Source: CAYONM01 sp964405325 (GTDB lineage Bacteria; Planctomycetota; UBA11346). Taken from it: a DNA stretch of 13,989 nucleotides. Positions 1 to 6,246 of this stretch are shown piece after piece; the stretch's first letter is position 1, and the number at the start of each line of letters is the position of its first letter. The notes under the pieces were generated by a model that was given only the letters and a program-made list of their open reading frames with translations, searched no databases and was not told where the DNA came from. The DNA lies in contig CAYONM010000088.1 of NCBI GenBank assembly GCA_964405325.1, positions 1-13,989 on the forward strand, given 5' to 3'. The position numbers and the translations under genes were made by a program.

Positions 1-372
1 CGGAGCCCGGCTGGCGGGTGCGACGGATGTCGCGAGGGGGCAACGCCCCCTCTGATGGAAGCGTCATATGTTTCAGCCGGCCCCGTTTAGGCTGGAAATG
101 GAGGGTGTCCAGGTACGGAGAATAATCTGATTCTGGAATGGATATTCCATCACAAGAGCACTTGAACAGAATTCTGCATCTCGGTGCGCTTGATGTAATA
201 AAGGGCACCTCTAAAAAATGAGAAGCGAAGATATTGGTAATGGCCATGTTGCTCGCAGATGAATTTGCCTTGTCTTTTGCGTCAATGCATGGCTGACATC
301 GGTTCATCTTCATCTTGCTTTCCTCGAGAAGGTCGCGTGGTTTGTTCCATGGGCTGATTGACCGGGGCATCA
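1..372. other. Gene-free left edge with small hairpins
   Basis: I see no convincing gene here. Short open stretches run in from the left edge in all plus frames, and the last base codons of a gene lying to the left could be among them, but nothing distinguishes one frame. The stretch holds a GC-rich hairpin at 34-52 (listed separately) and a small A/T-rich inverted repeat TGGAAT/ATTCCA around 136-152. No T-rich intrinsic terminator is visible downstream of the EboA gene, which reads toward this region. Confidence 0.5.
34..52. repeat. GC-rich hairpin GAGGGGGC-AAC-GCCCCCTC
   Basis: This is a perfect 8-bp stem with a 3-base loop. It has no T-tract on either side, so a standard intrinsic terminator is not supported. 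It resembles the GAGGGGC-AA-GCCCCTC hairpin found inside the composite repeats at 1814-1829 and near 5289-5305, so it may be a fragment or relative of that repeat. The flanking sequence does not match those copies, so the relationship is only suggestive. Confidence 0.45.
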
Positions 373-1020
373 TCAGGTATCCATCAGGTGGAACAGGCGT
401 GGATCGATGTCGCGATTGGCGGCGCGGCGTTCGTCGGCGTATTGTTGCAGCATGCGATGCAGTTCCGGGTTGCCACGTTGTCGCAGGCCGACGATGCGGT
501 CGACGTCGCAACCTATGAAGAAGGCTTTCAGGATCATCTGGTTCCAGGCCGCCTGGCTCAAGTGATCGTGGGGATAGGGGTTGTCGCAGGCCACGGCCTC
601 GAACACGTCGATCACGTTGCTGCGTAGGCCCTCACTGGCGCGTTCCTGGAGGGTGTCCGGCTGTGGCAGCAGACACAGGCTACGGTATAGACTGAGATTT
701 TCGCCCAGATCGGCGGTGCTGGCGAGGTCGGCCAGCAGTGAGGCTGGCGCTGTGCCGTGCGCACAGCGTGCCAGCAGCAGGCGAGCACGGGCCAGGTCGG
801 TCAGGGTCCAGCAGACTGGTTGCCAGTCGTGGCAGACTTGTTGCGCCTCGCCCAGTTCCGCTTGACTGGGGGTAAAGGAACCGCGGCAGTGCCGGGCGCA
901 GGCACTGAAGGCCAGGAAAAAACGCGCCTCTTGGTCGTTTCCGCATTGTTGTCGCAGCCAGAGGGTTGCCGTTTCCGGCAGGCGGCTGGTCAGCCAGTGG
1001 TCGAAGAAGTCAGGTACCAT
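373..1020 (-). CDS. eboA: EboA-family protein (metabolite traffic / ebo cluster type)
   Basis: This 215-residue protein matches the EboA family in its C-terminal half. The signature is a run reading LRSNVIDVFEAVACDNPYP, then AAWNQMILKAFFIG, then IVGLRQRGNPELHRML and YADERRAANR near the end. The N-terminal half (WLRQQ, ARFFLAFSACARH, WTLTDLARARLLLA) also fits the family pattern. EboA is known from the conserved ebo clusters of cyanobacteria, algae plastids and several bacterial phyla, where the cluster is linked to export or trafficking of precursors such as scytonemin monomers; the biochemical role of EboA itself is not established. ATG 1020 is the first usable start, because an in-frame TAA lies four codons upstream. 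No strong ribosome site is visible. No eboB-F partner is present here: the divergent neighbour is thpR and nothing follows it leftward. No signal peptide or membrane segment is seen. Confidence 0.85.
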   Translation of the reverse strand: MVPDFFDHWLTSRLPETATLWLRQQCGNDQEARFFLAFSACARHCRGSFTPSQAELGEAQQVCHDWQPVCWTLTDLARARLLLARCAHGTAPASLLADLASTADLGENLSLYRSLCLLPQPDTLQERASEGLRSNVIDVFEAVACDNPYPHDHLSQAAWNQMILKAFFIGCDVDRIVGLRQRGNPELHRMLQQYADERRAANRDIDPRLFHLMDT

Positions 1021-1136
1021 GGTAGCGGCTTAGCAGGCTTCGTGCCGAGAATCCAGCTCGCATCTCAGGCCAACTGTGCAAACGGGTGACCAGGGGTCGG
1101 GCTTGGCGTTAGCGTTTTGTGCAGCACCATGCTCCT

Positions 1137-1691
1137 ATGCGTCTGTTTTTTGCTCTGAGACTGGCGGAGGAAGTGCATCAGCGTCTGGCCGCCGTTGCCG
1201 AACGACTTCAAGCCTGGGACTTGCCGGCCCGCTGGGTGCATCCGGATGACTATCATCTGACCGTCCTGTTTTTGGGCGACGTGCCCGAGCACGAAGCCGG
1301 CTATCTGGAATACGCTGTGCATGATGTGGCCGCCAGTCTGCTGCTGCCGGAGCTGCAGCTGCCCGGTCTGGGTGCTTTTGCCGGCAAGCAAGCGCCGCGC
1401 ATCGTCTATGCGGCGGTGGCGGACCGTGTCGACTGGTGTGGGGAATTGCATCGGAATCTGGCTGATGTGCTCAGCCATGATTTGGAGCCGCATTTCAAGC
1501 CGCATATCACCCTGTGTCGGCCGGATCAGCAGCGATTGGTCAATCCGGGTCGATGGTGGCAATTGTTCGAGGCTCACGGGCAGGCCGATTGGGGAAGTTG
1601 CCCGGTCACCGATTTGGTCTTATATCGTTCGTTGGCTGGCAGTCGCGGTGGCCGCCGCTATGAAGCGATGCGGGAATGGCCCTTGGGGTGA
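1137..1691 (+). CDS. thpR: RNA 2',3'-cyclic phosphodiesterase (LigT/ThpR, 2H family)
   Basis: This 184-residue protein belongs to the two-histidine (2H) phosphoesterase family, which hydrolyses 2',3'-cyclic phosphate RNA ends to 2'-phosphate and in vitro can ligate tRNA half-molecules. Both catalytic H-x-T-x motifs are visible: HLTV at residues 40-43 (within DDYHLTVLFLGDVP) and HITL at 123-126 (within FKPHITLCR). The start MRLFFAL is the usual ThpR N-terminus and the length is typical, so ATG 1137 is preferred over an in-frame GTG at 1119. No good ribosome site supports either start. The protein should be soluble and cytosolic. It is divergent from eboA with a gap of about 116 bases and is followed directly by a repeat-rich gene-free stretch, so it is probably transcribed alone. 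The cellular substrate of this family in bacteria is still unclear. Confidence 0.93.
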   Translation: MRLFFALRLAEEVHQRLAAVAERLQAWDLPARWVHPDDYHLTVLFLGDVPEHEAGYLEYAVHDVAASLLLPELQLPGLGAFAGKQAPRIVYAAVADRVDWCGELHRNLADVLSHDLEPHFKPHITLCRPDQQRLVNPGRWWQLFEAHGQADWGSCPVTDLVLYRSLAGSRGGRRYEAMREWPLG

Positions 1692-1745
1692 TAGCTGGGT
1701 GCAACCAGCACATGATGGCCGCACTTTTTTTGTTCCAGACCAGAC

Positions 1746-1894
1746 AAACCGGTCGTCGCCCGGAACCCAAGGTTCAATCGTATCGGTCGGCGCCCGGTTT
1801 TGACTCTTACATCGAGGGGCAAGCCCCTCGGACCCCGAAGCCGAGGCTGCGAGAACAACTTTTTCTTTACGAAGTTCTCGCGGCCTCAGCTTCT
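1746..1894 (+). repeat. Composite intergenic repeat, copy A (uninterrupted)
   Basis: Two palindromic modules lie side by side. Module 1 (1746-1801) begins AAACCGG and ends CGGCGCCCGGTTTT, with inverted arms. Module 2 (about 1807-1894) starts TTACATCGAGG, contains a perfect GAGGGGC-AA-GCCCCTC hairpin at 1814-1829, and then a long stem whose 20-bp arms at 1837-1856 and 1874-1893 (ending CTCAGCTTC) differ at only two positions. Copy B at 5223-5532 is the same composite on the opposite strand. In copy A the modules are joined by GACTCTTACATCG with nothing between, which makes it the empty-site reference for the insertion in copy B. It lies downstream of thpR and may limit read-through, but no T-tract follows the stems. 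Confidence 0.85.
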
Positions 1895-1935
1895 AAGGCA
1901 TTGGTGAAACGGGTTTTATAAGCCTCGAATGATGC

Positions 1936-1977
1936 GAAAGGAGTGCTGGGAAGTCAGCGCTAGCGATCCTTTCCCCG
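1936..1977. repeat. Imperfect hairpin of unknown role
   Basis: GAAAGGA on the left pairs with TCCTTTC on the right, and GCTG pairs with CAGC further in, leaving an asymmetric bulge near GCTAGCGA. No T-rich tail follows. It sits just after composite repeat copy A and no gene adjoins it, so no function can be assigned; it may be part of a decayed repeat. Confidence 0.3.
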
Positions 1978-2191
1978 GCAACGCCTTTGTGCCTGCACGG
2001 TAACAATATGACTACTTCATCCCAGTTGGCCGCGAGCTTGGGAGTGGGGCAGACCAGTCAGTATCTCAGAGGTCGCTTACGCTGGATCAGCTCAGGCCAG
2101 TCTTGGACTGGTTGCCTGCCGTCGACGGTCTCAGGAAACTTTTCCGGCTTTGCATTGTGGCGCGGCTTGAACGGACGCGTTGCTGGGCCGG

Positions 2192-2560
2192 TCAACGAAC
2201 CCATTCGAATATGTTCTCGTAGCCGATATTATCACCGCAGTATAGGCAGGATTCGTGTCCGGTCTGCAGAGTGCGGCCGCATTTCTGGCAGGTTTTCACG
2301 TCAGGCTTGGTTTTGCCGTCCAATTGGCCGTCGCGGGCGTCGATTTCTTTCACTTTGTCAGCAATATGCTGCTCGCTCATCGCGGTGTTGTCGCGAATCA
2401 GCTCCCACATGGCCTGATTGACCAGTTTCAGGCGGTCGATGCGTCGATTGATGGTGTTGATCGCTTCCTGCACCGAGCCGATTTTGCTTTGAGCACGACT
2501 GGCGGCGGATTGTGCGCGGGCGATTTCGCGGGACTGATGGATGTCGTAGAAGTCGATCAT
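2192..2560 (-). CDS. Small conserved protein with coiled coil and C-terminal zinc ribbon
   Basis: This is a 122-residue protein of unrecognised function. Residues 1-80 are predicted to be mostly helical and coiled-coil-like, rich in Ala, Arg, Gln and Glu, with spaced hydrophobics (IGSVQEAINTINRRIDRLKL). Residues 91-108 form a zinc ribbon with two Cys pairs: C91-x2-C94 (CQKCG) and C105-x2-C108 (CLYCG). The start is well supported: an AGGGAG ribosome site lies about 4 bases upstream of ATG 2560. No membrane segment or signal peptide is present, so it should be cytosolic. It follows the 2671-3063 gene on the same strand after about 110 bases, and both proteins begin MID-x-x-DI, so the two may be related or co-expressed. 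A structural or nucleic-acid/protein-binding role is a guess from the zinc ribbon alone. Confidence 0.82.
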   Translation of the reverse strand: MIDFYDIHQSREIARAQSAASRAQSKIGSVQEAINTINRRIDRLKLVNQAMWELIRDNTAMSEQHIADKVKEIDARDGQLDGKTKPDVKTCQKCGRTLQTGHESCLYCGDNIGYENIFEWVR

Positions 2561-2670
2561 GGTGCTCCCTTCAAAGGGGTTCTCCCTCTCGCGACGTCTG
2601 TCACATCCGCCAGCCGGGTTCCAGTCCCTCGATTTTGGTCGACCCTCGCTCGCTGCGCAAGCATTGTGGG

Positions 2671-3063
2671 CTACGCCAGTCGATAGTAACCGTCGACGTC
2701 CTTGGCGTCGACGACCCGTCCCTGCAGGTAGGCGCGGGTGATCCAGTTCTCCACCGCCAGTTCGTTCAGCCTTTGATGTCGGTCATCCGAGGAGCGGAGC
2801 CAGGTGGTGAGTTCTCCCACCGAGAAGGCATCGCGAGCCTGGCCGTCGTCGCGAATCTGGATCTGACCGCCGGTCTGACGGCAGGTAAACAGCCAGCCAC
2901 TGCGGGTATGGATGTAGCTCCAGGGTTGCCGGTCCAGTTCGACGAACTCTTCCAGCCCTTCTTCCCAGCCCTTGGGCTGGAAGTGCTGGACCTGGGTGTG
3001 GACCTGCTGGTGCAGGCGCTGTTTGGTGTGGCAGAATCGTTGGATATCATGAAGGTCTATCAT
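2671..3063 (-). CDS. Small hypothetical protein, MIDLHDI start
   Basis: This 130-residue protein has no recognised domain. It opens MIDLHDIQRF, strikingly like the MIDFYDIHQS opening of the next gene on the same strand. A His/Gln-rich helical stretch follows (residues 12-29), then a mixed alpha/beta middle with aromatic residues (WSYIHTRSGWLFTCRQTGGQ, 48-67), then a charged C-terminal helix ending DVDGYYRLA. The frame stays open upstream to a GTG at 3108, but ATG 3063 is preferred because of the shared N-terminal pattern with its neighbour; neither start has a clear ribosome site. It is divergent from ilvD with 83 bases between them. Its Trp/Tyr-containing middle could be a small sensor or binding domain, but that is speculation. 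It is likely cytosolic, since no membrane segment is seen. Confidence 0.7.
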   Translation of the reverse strand: MIDLHDIQRFCHTKQRLHQQVHTQVQHFQPKGWEEGLEEFVELDRQPWSYIHTRSGWLFTCRQTGGQIQIRDDGQARDAFSVGELTTWLRSSDDRHQRLNELAVENWITRAYLQGRVVDAKDVDGYYRLA

Positions 3064-3146
3064 CTGGACAGATGATGGCAGACGCGTGCTGCGCTGGCAA
3101 TCCCTCACAAACGCCTACGCTGCTTGCCCATCTGAAAGGAACCACC

Positions 3147-4835
3147 ATGCGCTCCGACACCATCAAGAAGGGCTTCGAACGCGCCCCGCATCGCTCCTTG
3201 TTACGAGCAACCGGTTTGCAGGACGAGGACTTCGACAAGCCATTCATCGCCATTGCCTCCTCGCACATCGATATTATTCCCGGTCACGTCCATCTGGACG
3301 AGGTCGCCAAGATCGTGGCGGCAGCGGTGCGCGCAGCTGGTGGAGTGCCCTTCATCTTCAATACCATCGGCGTTGATGACGGTATTGCCATGGGCCACGA
3401 CGGCATGAAGTGGAGCCTGCCTTCGCGTGAGATCATTGCCGACTCGGTGGAGACCGTGATCCGGGCGCATTGCTTCGACGGCATGATCTGCATCCCCAAC
3501 TGTGACAAGATCGTGCCGGGCATGCTGATGGGGGCCATGCGGGTGGATATTCCGACGCTGTTCGTCTCCGGCGGTCCCATGAAAGCGGGCACCACCTCCA
3601 AGGGTGAATCGGTCGATCTGATCACCGCTTTTGCCGGTGTTGCGCAATACAATGCCGGTAAAATGACCGAGGAGGAACTGCGCGATATCGAGATCAATGC
3701 CTGTCCGACGTGCGGGAGTTGCTCCGGCATGTTTACCGCCAACAGCATGAACTGTCTGTGTGAGGCCATTGGCTTGGCGCTGCCCGGCAATGGTACCATC
3801 CTCGCCGGCGAGGGCCCCGGCAAGCTGGCGCCCGAGCGCGTCGACCTGTTCCGGCGCGCCGGCGCGCATATCATGCAGCTGGTCGACCAGGACCTGAAGC
3901 CGTCGGATATCATGTCCCAGGCTGCCATCGATAACGCTTTTGCCTTGGATATTGCCATGGGCGGCAGCACCAACACCGTGCTGCACATGCTGGCGATCGC
4001 ACGCGAAGCTGGCATCGAGTACGATATTCGTCAGATCGACGCCATCTCCCGTCGTGTGCCCTGCTTGTGCAAGCTCGCACCCAACGGCGTGCATCACATG
4101 GAAGATTGCCACGATGCTGGCGGTATTTCTGCCATCCTCGGCGAGTTGGCCATGGCCGGCAAGCTGGACCTGAGCTGCAAGAGCATTCTTGGTAAGACCA
4201 TGGGCGAACTGCTCGAAGGCGTGGCAAGTCGCAACAAGGTTGTCATCCGTGATTGCGATAAGCCCTTCAGTCAGGATGGCGGTCTGGCCATTCTGACCGG
4301 CAATCTGGCCATTGATGGCTGCGTGGTGAAGACCGCGGGCGTGGTGGAGGAGATGCTGGCCTTCGAGGGCGAAGCCATCGTCTTCGACAGCCAAGAAGAC
4401 GCCTGCGAAGGCATTCTTTCCGGCCAGGTCAAAGCCGGTCACGTGGTGGTGATCCGCTACGAAGGTCCCAAGGGTGGTCCGGGTATGCAGGAGATGCTGG
4501 CTCCCACCAGTTACATCAAGGGCGCTGGTCTCGGTGCGGAGGTGGCCTTGATCACCGACGGTCGTTTCTCCGGCGGCACCTCTGGTGCTTCCATCGGCCA
4601 CGTCAGCCCGGAAGCCGCGGCCGGTGGCCTGATTGCCCTGGTCCAGAGCGGTGACCGCATCCGCTATTCCATCGCCGAGCGCAGCATCGAGCTGCTGGTG
4701 AATGAAGCGGAATTGGTCAAACGCCGCGACGGTTGGCAGCCGCTGATCAAACCGATCAATGGTAGCTGGCTCAAGCGCTACCGCGCCATGGCCACCAGTG
4801 CCGATACCGGCGGCATCCTGGCGATTCCGGAGTAA
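3147..4835 (+). CDS. ilvD: Dihydroxy-acid dehydratase
   Basis: This 562-residue enzyme converts 2,3-dihydroxy-isovalerate and 2,3-dihydroxy-3-methylvalerate to the 2-keto acids, the penultimate step of valine and isoleucine synthesis and a supply of precursor for leucine and pantothenate. Family signatures are clear: IPNCDKIVPGMLMGA with the cluster ligand Cys119, CPTCGSCSGMFTANSMNCL (186-204) with Cys192, and the C-terminal signature LITDGRFSGGTSGASIGH beginning at residue 468. At the first cluster position it has Gly46 (IIPGHVHL, as in E. coli) rather than the Cys of [2Fe-2S]-type enzymes, so an oxygen-sensitive [4Fe-4S] cluster is inferred. The length is that of the short (about 560-residue) bacterial form. 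ATG 3147 is chosen because GAAAGGA lies 6-7 bases upstream and MRSDTIKKGFERAPHRSL is the usual start; an upstream in-frame ATG at 3072 would add 25 unrelated residues. No attenuator or T-box leader fits in the 83-base upstream gap. Confidence 0.98.
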   Translation: MRSDTIKKGFERAPHRSLLRATGLQDEDFDKPFIAIASSHIDIIPGHVHLDEVAKIVAAAVRAAGGVPFIFNTIGVDDGIAMGHDGMKWSLPSREIIADSVETVIRAHCFDGMICIPNCDKIVPGMLMGAMRVDIPTLFVSGGPMKAGTTSKGESVDLITAFAGVAQYNAGKMTEEELRDIEINACPTCGSCSGMFTANSMNCLCEAIGLALPGNGTILAGEGPGKLAPERVDLFRRAGAHIMQLVDQDLKPSDIMSQAAIDNAFALDIAMGGSTNTVLHMLAIAREAGIEYDIRQIDAISRRVPCLCKLAPNGVHHMEDCHDAGGISAILGELAMAGKLDLSCKSILGKTMGELLEGVASRNKVVIRDCDKPFSQDGGLAILTGNLAIDGCVVKTAGVVEEMLAFEGEAIVFDSQEDACEGILSGQVKAGHVVVIRYEGPKGGPGMQEMLAPTSYIKGAGLGAEVALITDGRFSGGTSGASIGHVSPEAAAGGLIALVQSGDRIRYSIAERSIELLVNEAELVKRRDGWQPLIKPINGSWLKRYRAMATSADTGGILAIPE

Positions 4836-4842
4836 ATCCAGC

Positions 4843-5214
4843 ATGCCGCTGGTGCTCTACGTTGCGCTTGGTTCCGCCCTCGGCGGAGCCGGGCGTTATG
4901 CGATCGGTGGCGCGGTGGATGCGCGCTGGCAGCAGGCCTGCTGGGGGCTGTCGGTCGGCACCCTATTGGTGAACGTGCTGGGGAGTTTTCTGATTGCCGC
5001 CCTCATCCCCTGGTGCAAGCACGAAGCCGTCCGAGCTTTTGTTGCCTTTGGCCTGATGGGCGGCTTCACCACCTTTTCCAGCTTCAGCCTGCAAACGGTC
5101 GCTTTTTTGGAGAAGGGCCTGCTGCTTCCGGCCTTGCTGAATGGTGGTTTGAACCTGTTCTGCTGTCTGGTGGCCGCTGGCTTGGGGCTGTGGTTGGCAC
5201 GGGCGGTCAGCTGA
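4843..5214 (+). CDS. crcB: Fluoride channel/exporter CrcB (Fluc)
   Basis: This 123-residue inner-membrane protein forms dual-topology dimeric channels in its family and exports fluoride. Four hydrophobic segments are visible at roughly residues 2-22, 33-55, 63-85 and 94-118. Family motifs are present: GSALGGAGRY (10-19), GTLLVNVLGSF with Asn44 (39-49), and GGFTTFSSFS (73-82), which holds the Phe-box residues and the TTFS turn that binds the central sodium. The start is only 7 bases after the ilvD stop. A GGAG overlapping the end of ilvD (4829-4832) lies 10 bases upstream, so co-transcription with ilvD and possibly translational coupling are likely. There is no room for a fluoride riboswitch directly before it. 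It ends 8 bases before the palindromic repeat at 5223. The ilvD pairing has no obvious functional logic. Confidence 0.95.
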   Translation: MPLVLYVALGSALGGAGRYAIGGAVDARWQQACWGLSVGTLLVNVLGSFLIAALIPWCKHEAVRAFVAFGLMGGFTTFSSFSLQTVAFLEKGLLLPALLNGGLNLFCCLVAAGLGLWLARAVS

Positions 5215-5466
5215 CCAATCGTAGAAGCTGAGGCTGCGAGAACGTCGTAAAGAAAAAGTTGTTTTTGTGGGCTCAGCTTCTGGGGTCCGCGGGGCTTGCC
5301 CCTCGATGTAAGGGTCCGTCAATAAATAAAGGTAGCGTCTCACTTGATCTTTTGCCGCCCTTCTGCGTTGCTTATCGCTTACATATACTCGATATGCTCG
5401 CTCTTCGCGCCTTGAAGGATCGACAAAATCTCTGCGCGATCTGCTACCTTTATTTCTTTCCGCACC
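5215..5466. other. Repeat-filled gap between crcB and the GH65 remnant
   Basis: The whole space between the crcB stop and the stop of the truncated GH65 gene is repeat DNA: module 2 of composite copy B, then a 156-bp MITE-like element. No gene-like frame stands out, and the open frames crossing it follow the repeats. It separates convergent genes, so the stems may act as a shared transcription end, but no T-tract marks a standard terminator. Confidence 0.7.
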
Positions 5467-5532
5467 CTAAGAGCAAAAACCGGGCGCCGACCGATATGAT
5501 CGAACCCGTGGGTTCCGGGCGGCGCCCGGTTT
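5223..5532 (-). repeat. Composite intergenic repeat, copy B (interrupted)
   Basis: This is the same two-module repeat as copy A, in inverse orientation. Module 2 occupies 5223-5311, with outer arms AGAAGCTGAG (5223-5232) and CTCAGCTTCT (5272-5281) followed by the GGGGCTTGCCCC hairpin and CCTCGATGTAA. Module 1 occupies about 5471-5532, with perfect 12-bp arms AAACCGGGCGCC (5477-5488) and GGCGCCCGGTTT (5521-5532) and an inner GAACCC/GGGTTC stem. Unlike copy A, the modules are separated by the MITE-like element at 5312-5467. Module 1 forms the 3' end of the truncated GH65 reading frame. Confidence 0.87.
5312..5467. mobile_element. 156-bp MITE-like palindromic element with TAA target duplication
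   Basis: The terminal inverted repeats at 5312-5336 and 5443-5467 agree at 21 of 25 positions. They start GGGT and share the inner block AAATAAAGGTAGC. The element is flanked on both sides by TAA (5309-5311 and 5468-5470). Removing it plus one TAA restores CGATG-TAA-GAG, which is exactly what the uninterrupted copy A reads on its opposite strand (CCTCGATGTAAGAG). The interior is itself an imperfect palindrome centred near 5389 (CATAT-ACTCG-ATATG at 5382-5396), so one strand can fold almost end to end. There is no coding capacity, so it would need a transposase supplied elsewhere. A 3-bp T/A-rich duplication is compatible with an IS5-superfamily (PIF/Harbinger-like) enzyme; that attribution is an inference. 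Confidence 0.85.
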
Positions 5533-6246
5533 GTTCACTGACAGGGTGGCTCGTTGACTGATCAGGCGCTCCGACTGCTGAATGGTGATGTCCGGGAGCA
5601 TCAGACGACTGGCGATCTGCACCAACTCGTCGCGATCGGTAACGATCTGCATCCGGATGCTCTGGTCGTGCGGCTGGCAATCGACCTGCGAGAAATGGTC
5701 ATATCCGCTGGTGCGGACGCGAGCATCAATGCCGGCATCGATCTGGATTTCGCAGTTTTGTTCCGCGCGGATCCGGATTTCTTGCACCAATATCTGTGGT
5801 CGGGCTGCCGAAACAAAGCGCCGCCAATGCAGGTGCACCGCGCCAGTGGCTGACTGCCAGGTGCACTGGCGTGTTAATTCCGCTCGCTCCAGATGCAGGC
5901 GGCGCCGCCAATTTTCGAATCGACTACGGCTCGGGTCGAAACGTTCGCCTGCAATCTGCAGTTCCAGTTGTCCGGCCCAGGGGAGATTGATGATTTCGTG
6001 CCCCATCAGCGGATGTGCACCATAGAGGCCAGGCAGATAACTGCCCCATTTCGCTTGGGTCTCATCAAAGCTGGCTACGGTCACATTGCCAGGCACCCGG
6101 ACGAAATCCCGGTCCTGCGGGCTCTCTGCCAGACTCTCCTCCAGGCTGCCGCGTAGGTGCAAGCGGCCAGAGCCACAGGTGAACAGGCCCTCCCAGTGCA
6201 GGTTCTCGCTTGGCTTGAAGCCGTGCTCCTCCAGCAGCCACGTCAT
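5467..6246 (-). pseudogene. Truncated GH65 glycoside phosphorylase/hydrolase, N-terminal domain only
   Basis: This 259-residue frame starts like a GH65 protein (maltose, trehalose, kojibiose or nigerose phosphorylases and related hydrolases). Residues 1-37 read MTWLLEEHGF, then ENLHWEGLFTCGSGRLHLRG and SLEE, the conserved opening of the N-terminal beta-sandwich. The domain runs to about residue 238 and then stops being protein-like. Residues 239-259 (KPGAARNPRVRSYRSAPGFCS, in part) are encoded by composite repeat module 1, and the TAG stop consists of the last base of the MITE-like element plus two bases of its target duplication. The whole (alpha/alpha)6 catalytic domain and C-terminal domain, normally another 450 or more residues, are missing and not found elsewhere in the window. 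ATG 6246 overlaps the stop of the upstream glycosidase gene (ATGA), indicating former translational coupling. A stable stand-alone domain is possible but has no catalytic acid. Confidence 0.82.

Larger units (their letters stand above)
1692..2191. other. Gene-free stretch with composite repeat copy A
   Basis: This is the 500 bases between thpR and the convergent zinc-ribbon gene. It holds composite repeat copy A (1746-1894), an imperfect hairpin at about 1936-1977 (GAAAGGA with TCCTTTC, inner GCTG with CAGC), and a small perfect hairpin CCAGTC-TTG-GACTGG at 2097-2111. Open frames crossing it (for example one running 1987-2421) have arbitrary composition, and that one overlaps the zinc-ribbon gene on the opposite strand, so I call no gene. 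Confidence 0.6.

Noticed and set aside
1676..1921. An 81-codon frame running through composite repeat copy A
   Set aside because: Its coding content is the repeat itself; it overlaps the end of thpR in another frame and has no start context. The recurring peptide is noted as a finding instead.
1987..2421. A possible 144-residue plus-strand protein
   Set aside because: Half of it is antisense to the zinc-ribbon gene, the sequence looks arbitrary (Arg/Ser/Cys-rich), and it has no ribosome site.
3201..4844. A 547-codon open frame antisense to ilvD
   Set aside because: It mirrors ilvD codon bias on the opposite strand; its product is His/Gly/Ala-rich with no family pattern, and ilvD is unmistakable.
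4843..4860. A fluoride riboswitch for crcB
   Set aside because: crcB starts 7 bases after the ilvD stop, so there is no leader to hold one.
5223..5281. Intrinsic terminator for crcB
   Set aside because: The stem is long and GC-poor in its lower part, and no T-tract follows it on either strand; the T-run lies inside the hairpin. It is treated as a repeat module.
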